DNA of 64,000 nucleotides from Strongylocentrotus droebachiensis (GCA_035222895.1 JAVYIG010000167.1:476501-540500), one strand, 5' to 3'. Counted from the stretch's first letter, positions 1-11,639 are shown. Made by a program: numbers and translations. The notes: a model not told the origin generated them from the letters alone.

Positions 1-154
1 TTACATGCATTTGAACCGCTAATGTAGATTTAAGTGTCTTAGAGCATGTGAGCACACAGTCCGCTTGATGCTAATGATAACATCTTCGGATATTTTGCAA
101 AAAATGAAATGAAAACAAAAGTTGTAAAGGAAAAAACAACAACATAGTTGTCCA

Positions 155-1583
155 TGTTGATGGTGGGGCAGTGGCATGCAAACGATCGTTTTACTAACAT
201 ATTCAAATGTTATGCATAACTTTTAAACAAAGGTTGGCCATGACAACCTGGAAGATTGTGCGAAACTTGCCTGACATAGCAACAAGTAATGAATGCATAG
301 TGAATTACAAATATTGTATTTCATTTATTAATAACAAATTAATGAAATAACCTGTCACAAGGTGCCCAGGAAAGAAACATCCATGAATTGGAATATGTAT
401 TTGTTTGTAAACCGGTCTATTTCATATCAATGTGCATATTGTGCACATGATATGCATTGGATCTATAATGATGTAATTAGCATCGTAACTTTATAGCACG
501 ATGACTACTAAATTGTCAACTTATCCCCATGTACTCAATACAGGGACGATCTGACTTGCAGGGCAAAGGGTTCAGATACATTGAGCACCATAGAGAAAGA
601 GACTCATAATTCTTCTTGTTTCTACAGCGTACAACAACACATGTAGACGTAAATACAGGGTATCCACTGTGACGTATAGGTTTGATGATTATAAAATCAC
701 TTCCCGGTTTGGCCTCGCTTCACTTGCTTCAATACAACAGGTTTACAACTTTCATCAGCATAACAAAAGAAGCTTAGCTACCTTGGTACAAAGGTCATTA
801 CCACAACAAACTAGACGTTATTGATTTGTATTTCACTGACTTATGATATAATCGAAAAATCTATATAGCGCTTGTGACATACAAAGTTTAATTAATTTAT
901 TAATTTCTGTTTCAATATGAACATATTAAAAATAAGTACATAGAACATATAAATGAATAATGACATAAAATATTGTAATAAGATTGTACACGAAAGGAAA
1001 ATATTGAAATGAAAAAGGAAAATGATAACATTGATGACCTAAATGTATACAATAAAACGGAGGGGCATGCTAAATAAGCAAGGTTTGTACGACGTGAGCC
1101 CCAAATGATTAAGAAAACATAAATATCGGTTATTTGAGGTCTCACAAAATATGTTTTATGGATGGAGATAGGGCCGTTCTGCAAGATACAGTGCTCATTT
1201 CTATTCAAAGATATTTACTACTTACATTGAAATGTTAGGTAAGAGTAGAATTTTGCTTTATTCGAATATCGATTTACAATAGACAAGGTCACTAGGGTTA
1301 AATATTTATCATGAATAAACACACAACGAAGCAAATTTTATGTTGAATTTGTATCAAACACCTATCCACTCTCCATATTACCATTTTAAATAGAACGTGA
1401 ATGAAAGGAGCATATATAGGTAGAAACAAACTTTAATTCACATAACAATTTAGCAATTCGATTGGAATGTAAACTGAGACTTTCTGTACAATCTTAACAA
1501 TATAAGTAATTTCATCACTTTAAACACCAGATGAATTAGCCATTGTATTAAACTATGCCATCGCAAATTATGATATGTGATAA
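155..1583. repeat. Gene-1 intron copy of a duplicated block
   Basis: This stretch matches 46640-48919 in the same order (for example GATGGTGGGGCAGTG at the start and AGGAGCATATATAG near the end), apart from insertions in the other copy. It lies upstream of the transmembrane exon, is AT-rich and has no convincing exon. Confidence 0.8.
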
Positions 1584-1942
1584 ACAAATATCAGAAAGAT
1601 CAATATCAAAGGATCTGTATTGATCCAAGCAATGTATATTGTTCCCTGTTACTTCAGCAAATATATGCCTACAGTATATTTGTGAACACGGACCAGAGTC
1701 CAAAGTCCTGTTAATGCAATGGTTGAAGCGAGGCATCATAGTATAGGTGGATATGCATACAAACTTGTTTCTCAATTTCGTCAAGAGGTTCCTGTTTTGA
1801 TCGGAATGAATTCAATCGGGAATTCCCCCGATGATTTATTTGATTCAGTATCTGAAAGATATAGTACTATTGAAAGATTCAGGGTTGCTGCCCATGAGAA
1901 TGTGAACTGATTTTTTATTTTAGTATTTTTGTTTTGTATGGC

Positions 1943-2491
1943 TTAAAGATACTACAGTATGTCCCTTTTGCAGCCAACATCAAATTCTGTAGAATTTTGC
2001 AGGAGTTATGAGTATATGTCATGTATGTCCTCTCTGTGAAATTAAACCTTAGCAGTGTCCTAATATTCAAATTATGCAAGGAAACCCGTTTCCTTGCTAG
2101 ACTTCACTGTCAGACACTATTGAGTGACTGACTGACTTTTTTTCTTTTTTGGTAATAACATACATGAAATGAGCTGTAAAGGGTACTTGAGCATTTGTTT
2201 ACATCAATAATCCACTTCTTGTAATGGCCAAAATTAAACTGATTGAATCTTTGCGCAGCCTAAAACGTACAACCATTCGGTACAATGGTCTGAAAATAAG
2301 ACTCTTACTTACTGGCTCTACAGCTCTCAAGTCGATTCGACAACTAATAGTCGTTATTTTTCCTCTTAAAGACATTTTCAAGCCCCCCCCCCTTTTTTTA
2401 GGGAAGTTCTAAATTAGTATTTACTTTCAAATGCCGTTGGAATTTAACCTTTTCATTTTTTTGGCCTGCAAATGGGGCATACTACCTTTAA
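1943..2491. mobile_element. MITE with TTAA ends, 549 bp
   Basis: The left end reads TTAAAGATACTACAGTATG and the inverted right end reads TTAAAGGTAGTATGCCCC. Both continue into TTTGCAG. Related copies lie at 24592-25130 and 51744-52282. No transposase. Confidence 0.72.
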
Positions 2492-2765
2492 ACGCGGTTG
2501 TTTTTGTATGTTTTTTTTACAGTTATTTGGAATAAATTTGATTCTTGAAATCATGTTATATCTATAGATACCTGTATGTTATATAAATGGTATGGTGATC
2601 TTACATTTGTTCCGGCGACATTTTTCTCCTGTTATTGTTTTCGTCAAAATTATAGGGTAAGGGTTGCAATTGGGTTTTAAGTAAGGTTAAGAGTAAGGGT
2701 AAGGACTAGGATTACGATTGGTTTTTAGGCTAGGTTTAGGGTAAGGATTAGGATCATTTATACAG

Positions 2766-2834
2766 GGTCCAGCGTTAGAGCAAATAACTCGGCTAGTGTA
2801 TGCAATGGATCTGCAGCAATCGTCCCGTTAGCAG
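2766..2834 (+). CDS. Candidate extracellular stalk exon of the kinase-like receptor
   Basis: A 69-base open stretch follows TACAG and is followed by GTGTGA. It enters and leaves in phase 1, which exactly fits the next exon at 2942. It would encode a Ser/Asn/Ala-rich stalk (SSVRANNSASVCNGSAA) joining to DPTPCTC. The pyrimidine tract is weak, so this could be chance. Confidence 0.35.
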
Positions 2835-2941
2835 GTGTGATACAACCACTGAGTGTTTGTAGAAAACCAATCATAGGTTTGATGATTTCATCTAGAAGCC
2901 TGTGTATTTAGATCTTGTATGAAACATTGCTCACCATCCAG

Positions 2942-3085
2942 ATCCCACACCATGTACCTGTGTGCCAACTGGTCTGGGTTCTGGGGCTTCTGCAGGTATA
3001 GCTGTCTTAGCCATCCTGTTAGTGGCTTCTGTCATCATCAACATCATTCAATTCATCATGTTGAGGAGACATGAGACCAGACCAG
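2942..3085 (+). CDS. Transmembrane exon of the kinase-like receptor
   Basis: Acceptor CATCCAG, donor GTGACT, phase 1 in and phase 1 out. It encodes a Cys/Pro/Gly stalk (PTPCTCVPTGLGSG), then a hydrophobic helix of about 23 residues starting AGIAVLAILL and ending IIQFIM. The stop-transfer sequence LRRHETRP follows. The basic residues after the helix place the kinase side in the cytoplasm. Confidence 0.85.
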
Positions 3086-6000
3086 GTGACTATATTCATC
3101 AATTCATCTAGAATAGTGGAAAGATGGAACCAGAACAAAGAAAATGATGTAAATGTTTGTTTCATGATTTGTTTACCTGACTGTTAGAAAGTACGCTTGT
3201 AAATAATCAGCCGCAATACTGACGGCTGTAAGTCCTCTCTATTAATCTTTGCAATGAGGATAAATGCCTTACCAAAGGGCATGAGCACATTGACTTGGTA
3301 TTGCTTAAAGAGATTAAAGAAACATAATACAGGAAGTTGATAGCGAAAGTATTTTTTCTTGCACATCATAACATCTATCGCTTTCCTGAATGGATTTCCT
3401 CAGGATAGAGATCCTTTTACTTTAGGCTAAATTTTACTTCCTTGTTGATAAATGTGGCATATACCTCTTATGTGCACAGAAAATTATATCAACATTTCTA
3501 TATTTGCTTCTTCCTCTTATTTTTTTTTTACAGGTTTTGAAGAGTCACATAAAACAGCTTCTAGGTTAGTATTTAGCAGAATGAAATATTCAACAATATT
3601 TATATGTATATATATATACATCGATCGGTAAATATTTATACAAACACCCGTCCCCTCACACACACTCTCACATACACCAATATTCGGATGTAGTGGAATA
3701 TGAGAAACCACTAAAATTATCAAGTCATGATATCATTATTTATGTGTTTACATATGAAATATGTTAACAATAACAAGTAAAGTGAAACTTAAATTTGTGT
3801 GGATATGAAACTCTCCACATTCAAGGGGATCGAAAAGTAGTTCATTTGAAAGCAGAATGAAGACATATTTCGTAATGTAGAAAACGAAAATTTTACCTAG
3901 TTCTATGTACTATAACACAAAAACGAGCAAAACTACTATAATACCAGTAATTGGAAATTAGTTCGATGAAATGGCTCTGAGATGGCGCTGTACAATAGGC
4001 TAGGGCAGAGCCATTGATTAGGAGAGTTTGGCAAACCCGGTTCGAGTCTGACACAATATGATGACTACTGCTTTGTTGGGCAAGCACAAAACAAAGGAAT
4101 ATACGCCATGTTGTGACCAAGTGAAACCAAGTTGGCCAATCTCTGTATTGATGACTCTTGGCTAGGGCAGAAAGGTCATTTGTTCAGTGTCTCTTAAAAT
4201 GCCTTATTAAGGAACAACAATTATTCTTGGCTTTTTCACAGAGAGGAAAGACACGTATCTCATGAGGCAAACGAAAACATGGCGTATGAGATGATTCAGA
4301 ACGGAGATAGAGGTGAGGAAATGTGTACAATCAGTCAATAGTTTAAAACGAGGAAATCGTTAGTACTACGAAGATTAACCACGAAGCAAATTTCACCCAC
4401 AAAATAAAAAAGGGTTGATGAATGGCTTTGCACGTGGCAATAAAAACGTTGACAAAAGCGTCTCACAACCACGCAAATACTAAATTATAATCGTTTTACC
4501 CCCAAACTAGACAATACATCGTAGCTATCAAGGGTATTACTGTGCATTAATTGATTAAAGTAGTAGTATATATTCCAAATGAAACATTAACTAAATCATT
4601 CTCCATTATCACACTTTTGCTAGACCTACTCACTTAACAGTGGTTTTAATTCTTACCTCTTACAACAGCAGCTTTTTTAAATCTAACACATTTACCTCCC
4701 CCTCACATACATGCACTTATAACTTGAAATTGAAAGAAATCTAGTATAGATTATCCAAGGGTAGCCTTATCCCCCCTTTTTTTTTTAGAGGGTGAAAGAT
4801 TGCTTGTATTTGATCTTTCAAGTATAAGAAGCTTTGTGATAATATTTTGTCGTTTTATAGCATACACATCTCTCAAACTCGGTCCATCCCACTCTCCCAT
4901 CATTTCAACTGAAAACGTGACGTTTTTCACGAGACTCGGTTCGATTGGACGGGGTGACTTCGGCGGGGTATGGAAAGGAGAACTCCGCTCGAATCAAAGT
5001 CAAGTAGACGTCGCTATCAGGCAGATTCCAGGTGAGGTTTCGCCAACCACTCTTAGCAAATGCAAAATAAATTGACGGAAAGGCCAATCTTTATTGAATA
5101 TCAATGTAGCCACACATAACTAGAACTTGTTGAGGTGTTTTATTTATCATTAAAAAGCTCAGATGTCCTCAGCTTTCTAGAAAGTTAAATTTCAGTATTA
5201 CCAAACAAACGTATAAAGTAACACAACGCTTAAAATGTAAAAAAAAGGTATATATATGAATATATATATATTATTAACTTGTCTTCGAAGCCTACCTCGA
5301 TCTGATCAAAAAAAGAATGATTGACTTCTGCAAATGACTTTAACCCTACACTCTCTTTAAAATTGAAAGCAATTGAGGTAGTTATATATAGGATGTATCT
5401 TCTCGTAGATCAAGTGACCAAATCAACCAACGTTCTTCGAGCTGTCAAGGTCCTTTCTGAGCTACCGGGTCACCCGAATGTTGCCACGTGCCTCGGATAT
5501 TGTCAAGAACAAGGTAAAACACCCCTCGGCTAAGTACAAAGGCTTACGATTGTCGCTAAAATCTTTAAATATTTATGCATATGAGCATTTAATTCTAATA
5601 ATTTTCAACGCAACCTATTAAGCTATCATCCCTAGAAAGTACGTAGCATTTTGAGTAGGCCTTGCGTCTGAATAACCAGAAACGATACAAATAGTAAAGA
5701 AAGATTGTCTTGGAAGAACAGTCAATTGTATTTGATAATTATTCAAGATGTTTTTCGTATACTATAACATGATGTCTAATGAAACATAATATTGAATATC
5801 AGTTTCATACATGTTGTTCTTTAAATGACCGAATTGCCCACGATACAGGTAGCATTCTGTACGAGTTCCTCTCTGGGGGTACCCTACTCACCCATCTACA
5901 GACCACAGGGGTGCAATCTCAACCCACATACGGCAATCTCAAACCAAAGAGGGTTCGTATCGATGAAGCTAGTCTACTCAACCTGGCTTGGCAAATCGCA

Positions 6001-9000
6001 AAAGGGATGCAGTATCTTGCATCAAAGAAGGTAACCTGATTTCATCACTTGCGATAAAAGAGAACTAACAAAGGAAAAGGGGGAAGGGAAAGGGAGAGGA
6101 CAGAGTAGAAAAATAACGAGAAATTAAGAAGGCCTGCATGAGAAGGAGATGAATGGATAAAGGCAGTCTACTTTACTTTACTTGGCAAATAGTCAAAGGG
6201 ATGCCGTTTCGATGCCGTTTGCATCAAAAATTAAATATTATTATTATTATTATCAAAGAACAGGAGACGATTTGGGGGGGGGGGATCAAAGGTGAATAAA
6301 CAACATCCAGATTTTGTAATTGTAGTTTTTATTTACTTTTCTTATTTATTTATTTTCATCTCTATGTTTTTTGTTGTTAAAGATCATCCATGGAACTCTC
6401 TGCGCTCACAATGTGTTACTAGCTGATAGAAAGCAATGCAAGCTATCAGATTATGGACTATCTTCATCACTATTTAGCAACAGATGTGTGAGTATTATCA
6501 TCTTATTTATTGATTATATTTATCATCAGCATAGAGATGGATGGCACATATATTTAATGATGACCCAATATATTAAATCCACAGAATATATCGTAAAATC
6601 TTGAAATTACCAAAATGTGACAATGGAATTCTGTGTTTTCCTGATTTATCACGTTAGAAATTGTCCCCTTAAATTGTTTAACCCATAATGGTATATTGTA
6701 TACACGTTGATTATCAGCAATTTTAATGACCGTGGTGTTTGTATAATGTTGGCCTTATTCAATATTGTTTTCTCATGTATTTTCATATCTACTCGTAGAT
6801 TGTGAATAATTCACGATTTGTTTTAACCATGAATAAATGATGATACGATTTTAAACCTTTCTTTATATTTTCCAACATCTCAGAAACCAACAAGGTGGAG
6901 TTCACCTGAAACCATGGTAACTGGTGACCAATCAACAGAAGGAGATAGCTGGTCTTTTGGTATCGTCTTGTGGGAAATTGTGACATTAGGTGAACAAATA
7001 ATGTTTATTTTGCATATAATTGTGTGTACCATCTTTAATAAATACCATGAAGTTCTTTACGTAGGAAGCCTTATGGGCTTTACAGCTGTTCTTCATCAGG
7101 GCCCTCCCATTAGTATTACCCTTGTCAGGTGGGTGAAGAGTGATAAATATGGATTAATGTCTTGCCAAAGGAAGTTAGTGCCGAGCTGGGATTCGAACCT
7201 ATAAACCTCGGATTGAGAGTCAAGAGAATGAGACACTATACCACGACCCCTCCACTCCACGTGTATTATATGGTGTTATGAAGAAAAGTGAAATAAATCA
7301 CTGCACTTAAATAATCAAAATAGATCATGACTAATACTTGTTTGATGCATTTTAGAGATGAAGAATTCAAGCCACTTATTCCACTTTATTGATTGCATTA
7401 TTCGTATTCAAATACATGTCGCAAATGTTAATAACATTTAGTCTAAATTTATCCACTTAATTCCGCTTGTACTATCAAAGTTTGATGATAAATTGTATAT
7501 ACATGTATATGATAAATATATATAACTTCTCTCCATAGCTTTGGATGTCACATATTCGTATTTTGGAGAAAAAAAATCGTTTTCTTGTTATTTTTCTTCG
7601 ATTCTTAAAGGAGCGAGGCCATACCCTAAAAAGACCTTTGACACTGTCCAAAAGGAGATTGCCAATGGTTACCAGATGCCATGCCCTCGCCATTGTGGAC
7701 AAGAAGTGTAAATATTACTATATTTCAAGCGAATTGTTCTCTAAATGTCATAATTTGACTCACTCGATGCTATGTTTGTATTTCCTAGATTTCATGATGA
7801 TGTTTTGTATCAAATGCAGATATGTTTCCAAACAATAATAAACACGATTACAATGATTCTGCAATCTTTCCTTTGAATCTGATTCTGAAGCTGAAAATAA
7901 TACGTCTAAACACTCAACAGACAAAATGATAGAATGATAAAAACCATTAATAACATAAGAGAAGGTAATAGAAGGAAAAACAAAGAATAACATAAAGAAT
8001 GGTAGGAACAAAGTGTAAGAATAAAAACAAAAAATAACATAAGAGAAGGTGATAGAAGAAAGAAACAAAGAATAGCATAAGGAAAGACAAAAAGAGCAAG
8101 TGATAGAAGGATAAAAACGAAGAATAACATAAGAGAAGGTGATAGAAGAAAGAAACAAAGAATAACATAATGAAAGACAAAAAGAGCAAGTGATAGAATG
8201 ATGAAAACAACAAGGTGTAGTAAAACGACTCGGACTGGGTGCGCACATAAACTAATGAAACAATAGTGATGAAACTGCTGTTGCACTTTAACTGTGAATT
8301 TGTCGGAAGTTTCTATTTGTCTTTGTACTAGATTCATTTAGGTATTTTTATTAGATTTATATTAGATAAGGATCGTCTCTTTCATATCTTTAAGGTATTC
8401 GGTCATGTCTGGTTGTTGGGAGAAGGAAGCTACAAATCGGAGTAACTTTGATCAGATCCTCAAGAGTTTGGAAAGGATTCTAGAAAAGACTCATGTAAGA
8501 TGGTCTCAAATTACCTTCTAACATGTCTAATGCAAAATTAAGTTTCCTTTTTACATGTCAATTGATAAAACTCCGTTATTAACCTAGGTTTAACAGGTAT
8601 TATGAAAATAACCTTATGAAGATATTTGAAGCTTCTTTTTCTTAGGTAATGATTTATTACGTCCATTAGTTTATTCATTACATCTTTCATATTCATATTC
8701 GTGTGTTTCGTATTTATCTATATATCTTGTTAATATAGGCCTAAATAATTTTCTTTTTTTAAACAATCCTTTTTTCATCATATCTTTTATTATTCAAAAG
8801 AATTATTAAAAAAAAAAAAAAAAAATCCCCTTTGAAAAATTCGTTTCTTATTTTTATCATGAAAACTACCATGTGAGCGTCCTTGTGGTAGCTGGAATAT
8901 TATCCTTGAATTCTTTCAACGCCTAAAAACAGCTGGGCTAAATCCCACGTACTACTTTGTACGCACCTTGAGCGTCCCCTGAGGTAGATATGGATGCGGT

Positions 9001-9116
9001 TTAAATGCAATAATATTAATAATACAATTATTAATATTACTTTTGGTTTTTCGCAGAATTACCTGTCTCTCAATGACTTGGATGAAGGATTGTATGCGTC
9101 TACACTGGACATGTGA
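2942..9116 (+). CDS. Receptor tyrosine-kinase-like gene (predicted pseudokinase), 3' part, 11 exons
   Basis: Joined exons 2942-3085, 3534-3564, 4242-4312, 4861-5031, 5409-5513, 5849-6030, 6383-6487, 6884-6989, 7611-7707, 8395-8494 and 9057-9116 give 390 codons without a stop (one base of the first codon comes from an upstream exon). Order: short outer stalk, one membrane helix, juxtamembrane segment of about 40 residues, full kinase fold, short tail. Kinase landmarks seen: glycine loop IGRGDFGGVWKG, VAIRQ, HPNVATCLGYC, YEFLSGGTL, IIHGTLCAHNVLL, DYG, RWSSPE, DSWSFGIVLWEIVTLG, ARPYP and the closing NRSNF. VAIK Lys is Arg, the alpha-C Glu position is Ala, and HRD is HGT, so phosphotransfer is unlikely although the DFG Asp and the HRDxxxxN Asn remain. 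A type I plasma-membrane receptor with a signalling or scaffold role is inferred. By analogy with the second gene at 16263 the missing ectodomain is probably Ig-like. Ligand unknown. Confidence 0.88.
3215..3290. repeat. SINE-tail-like fragment
   Basis: Contains ATGAGGATAAATGCCTTACC, near-identical to 40288-40312. This motif also occurs, inverted, next to the tRNA-like head at 7168-7253. Confidence 0.4.
3534..3564 (+). CDS. Juxtamembrane micro-exon of the kinase-like receptor
   Basis: A 31-base exon after a long T tract ending ACAG and before GTTAGT. It reads GFEESHKTAS and joins its neighbours in frame. Confidence 0.7.
4242..4312 (+). CDS. Juxtamembrane exon with a tyrosine motif
   Basis: Acceptor TTTTTCACAG, donor GTGAGG, phase 2 in and phase 1 out. 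It encodes REERHVSHEANENMAYEMIQ and then NGDR. The tyrosine in MAYEMI is a plausible SH2-docking site if another kinase phosphorylates it (inference). Confidence 0.78.
4861..5031 (+). CDS. Kinase N-lobe exon: glycine loop and beta-3 strand
   Basis: Acceptor GTCGTTTTATAG, donor GTGAGG, phase 1 in and out. It contains IGRGDFGGVWKG (GxGxFGxV loop intact) and VAIRQ, where the ATP-anchoring lysine of VAIK is Arg. Confidence 0.9.
5409..5513 (+). CDS. Kinase N-lobe exon: alpha-C helix to hinge side
   Basis: Acceptor TTCTCGTAG, donor GTAAAA, phase 1 in and out. It reads NVLRAVKVLSELPGHPNVA. Aligned by eye with receptor tyrosine kinases through the conserved HPN, the alpha-C Glu position is Ala. Confidence 0.87.
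5849..6030 (+). CDS. Kinase hinge and C-lobe exon
   Basis: Acceptor ACGATACAG, donor GTAACC, phase 1 in and phase 0 out. It encodes the hinge (LYEFLSGGTLLTHL), a short insert (about 20 residues) and the alpha-E helix (LNLAWQIAKGMQYLASKK), as in metazoan receptor tyrosine kinases. Confidence 0.9.
6383..6487 (+). CDS. Kinase catalytic-loop exon with HGT instead of HRD
   Basis: Acceptor TTGTTAAAG, consensus donor GTGAGT, 35 whole codons. It reads IIHGTLCAHNVLL, then KLSDYGLSS. The catalytic Asp of HRD is Thr and its Arg is Gly. The metal-binding Asp remains in DYG. The activation segment is short and has no tyrosine pair. Confidence 0.9.
6884..6989 (+). CDS. Kinase C-lobe exon: SPE and DxWSFG
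   Basis: Acceptor CATCTCAG, donor GTGAAC, phase 0 in and phase 1 out. It encodes KPTRWSSPETM and DSWSFGIVLWEIVTL, matching the usual KWMAPE and DVWSFG region of tyrosine kinases. Confidence 0.9.
7062..7253 (-). mobile_element. tRNA-derived SINE in a receptor intron
   Basis: Read on the minus strand it starts GGAGGGGTCGTGGTATAGTG (A box) and has GGTTCGAATCC (B box). A non-tRNA body containing TTGGCAAGACATTAATCC follows. It lies in the intron 6990-7610. Confidence 0.7.
7611..7707 (+). CDS. Kinase C-lobe exon: ARPYP segment
   Basis: Acceptor GATTCTTAAAG, donor GTAAAT, phase 1 in and phase 2 out. It encodes GARPYPKKTFDTVQKEIANG and YQMPCPRHC, equivalent to the GxxPYP...GYRMPxPxxC stretch of receptor tyrosine kinases. 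The donor at 7708 was chosen over 7706 because it keeps the frame. Confidence 0.87.
7960..8215. repeat. 90-bp minisatellite
   Basis: Purine-rich unit containing AAGAGAAGGTGATAGAAG repeats at 8041 and 8131 with partial flanking units. The long minus-strand open frames here are the repeat read through, not genes. Confidence 0.85.
8395..8494 (+). CDS. Kinase C-lobe final helices exon
   Basis: Acceptor CATATCTTTAAG, donor GTAAGA, phase 2 in and phase 0 out. It encodes YSVMSGCWEKEATNRSNFDQ and a closing helix, matching the CW...RPxF end of the kinase domain. Confidence 0.88.
9057..9116 (+). CDS. Last coding exon of the kinase-like receptor
   Basis: Acceptor GGTTTTTCGCAG, phase 0. It reads NYLSLNDLDEGLYASTLDM and then TGA at 9114-9116. 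Two tail tyrosines (NYLSL and GLYAS) are candidate docking sites. Confidence 0.85.
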   Translation, partial: NYLSLNDLDEGLYASTLDM

Positions 9117-9596
9117 ACATTAAGCCTTGTTCGGATATGCAGCGGTACTACAATGCATCTATATCTTTTACGCTGTACAATGGTCGAATCCGAACCAACT
9201 GGGACTATAGAGATAGTATGGGGACATAAGAGGGACTAACTTGTGTTAAACTTAGCGAAGAATGATGATCCAGGCTAGATCGCATAAAGTATACGTCTGT
9301 TTGAAAATTCTATTTTCTTTCAAGATCATTTCGTAGAGATTTGTAAAATAGTTACTTTAAAAGGATAAGTTAACAATGCCTACAGGTGCAGCTGCTGTCC
9401 TAGAAAACATGATATTTGTGAATATCAAGAGGTCCTATTATAGCAACCGATCTCAAACAGTCAACAGCACATTCTCATGATTTTCTGTCGGTTATATTGT
9501 GTATATACTGTGTAAAATTAATTTCTAATTTACCTTGCTACGTTTGCCAATGTTCGTGTTATTTCATAGTATTGTTGTATGTGGATGACCTCCTAC

Positions 9597-9755
9597 CCCC
9601 TTCTTTTTTCTTTCCATCATCCCCTCTTTCTCTCTCCTTCTCCTATCTATCTGTCTCTTTCCCTCTGTTTCTCTTCTACCTTTCTTTCCCCTTCTTTCTG
9701 TCCACCCCCTCTCTTTCTCTCTCTATCTCCCTCTCTCTCTCTCTCTCGCACAAGT
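9597..9755. repeat. CT-rich microsatellite
   Basis: Long pyrimidine tract ending in a (CT)n run. The Ser/Leu/Phe-rich frames over it are artefacts. Confidence 0.9.
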
Positions 9756-11639
9756 CTCACTTTCTCTTTCTTTTTTGCATTCTCAGTCCTCCTTGTCAAT
9801 CTGTCCCTTCCATCTGCCTTCTTAAAAACATGCAGCTTGCCTATACCACACTCTACCTTTTACGGTCATCATTTACATCACACTATACTATTTTGAACCT
9901 TAAGCATTTCAAACTTACCTCTCATTTAATAGTAGACTGACCTGTATATATAACACTCATGAGTGCTTAACAATTGGATAAAGGTTGTATGTATGTATTT
10001 TTATGATTCTACTTAGTGTATTATTTATCATGTTAATACTTTTTTTTAAATATTTTATAAGTTAGCCACGGGGCTGAAATGCATATTCCTTTAGCATCAA
10101 GACATTTATTATTATTATACTTTAACTCTCGATTTAAACTAAGTAGCCTCGCGATGCCATATCCTGAGCTGGCCTAACCCTATATGTAAATTTATCATGC
10201 TCACACAGTTAGAATAACATTTCTTACCTATTTTCATGAGATAATTGTGACAGTATCATTTATTCTTGATAGATACAGTTTATATCTTCTTATAACTTTA
10301 TTGATTAATATAAAGGTTCATTAAGATTCATCAATACAGTTATGAGAATTTATCAAGAAAAAATTATATTGTTACAATCTTTTCATGGAAACACGTAAGA
10401 AAAAAATATTCAAAACTTCATGAGCAACAGTGTTTGTATAATTATGTGCATGTATGAAGGTGTATTTTGCGTTAATTATAAATATGAAGGGTATGTTTTA
10501 AAGTCTATTTTACAGTAAATGTGCTAAGGTCATGTCAATGTTTTTAGATGGTAAAATGTCACTGGATGGCTCTACGATGCGTCGCTTAATTGTCAATAGA
10601 TTTCGTGTGAATTATTCACCTATTTCTTTATTTGCACTTTCTCTTTATACAGAATGAATATACCGTGTTACATATCCAACGTGTTTTAATACAAATCTTA
10701 GCACTTACTAAAAATAAAAAGTAACTGCCAGTCTAATTTATTTCTGACCATAAAATTCTGGAGTGTACATTAAGTTATTTTACAACGCAAACAAATTGTA
10801 AAAAGAGATTCTGTATTGAAACATTTGTTTGAAAGTGAAATCAGAAAAAGAAAAAGAAAACAATATAGCAGGAAGAAAAGTAAAAAAACAAAACGAAAAG
10901 ATGATTTGTAATACCTCAATGAAGTAACTACAGTTTAAAAGTTAAATGATGTCTATAAGTTAGATTGATGCTTGTAGTGACCTTTTGTGTAAGATTCATA
11001 TTGCTCCGATTGTCTCATTTTCGCTCGCGTGAACATTGCCAGCACAATCCACTGACCTCTACCTCCTGTACGGATCATCGCCCATTCCCATTCATTATAC
11101 GTTACGTACTAAAAGGCTGTATTGTCTGACCGTTCATGAATATTCATGTTTTTGCTTACCTCGGCTAAATGTTTGCTTTTACTAAATTGAAAAATTACGG
11201 TGGGGGGTTGGATGAAATGGACATAATGAAATAGGCAGAAGTGATCTATGATAATTCATGCTTTTTATGTTTCGTGTGCTCGACCTATAATCTTCAAATC
11301 GCTTGGCAAACTGAGTACAAAGTTAGACTTGTTTCACATGTGTATTATAGGCAATGACGAGCTTGCAACCTATTTTGAAAAATTACGGTGGGTGAACTTT
11401 CAAAAGTCAATGAGACATGAGGGCTCCAATGAAAGAGCTAGTGATAACGTACGTCGGGGTGGATGTGCTTTTCGTTTAAACAAAAAATGAATTTTTAACG
11501 ATTTGTTTAAAAAACGTCCATAGGCTAACATGTTAGGCTGCTGACTCAAACCATGCTCTGACGATAGGGGGCGTTGTGAAATGAGACTAAACGGAGCAAT
11601 ATGAATGTTCTATTGATTTATTGATTTTAATGTGAAGTT

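Larger units (their letters stand above)
1584..2941. other. Intron of the kinase-like receptor
   Basis: Holds a TTAA-flanked MITE (1943-2491), a degenerate GGGTAAGG-rich stretch (about 2652-2758) and the candidate stalk exon. The open frame 1719-1910 has no supporting motif or splice context. Confidence 0.6.

Noticed and set aside
2199..2412. Frame resembling MAKIKLIESLRSLKRTTIRY (also near 24829 and 51981)
   Set aside because: It lies wholly within a 549-bp MITE with TTAA ends and inverted termini. Conservation reflects shared repeat ancestry.
3995..4060. SINE with a B box (GGTTCGAGTC)
   Set aside because: No matching A box or tail. A single short match is too weak.
7760..8337. Minus-strand open frames of 99-162 residues
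   Set aside because: They translate the 90-bp minisatellite (repeated Phe/Leu/Ser/Tyr pattern) in all three frames. No domain or splice context.
11248..11490. 80-residue frame in the intergenic region
   Set aside because: No recognisable motif, splice context or codon pattern. Compatible with chance.
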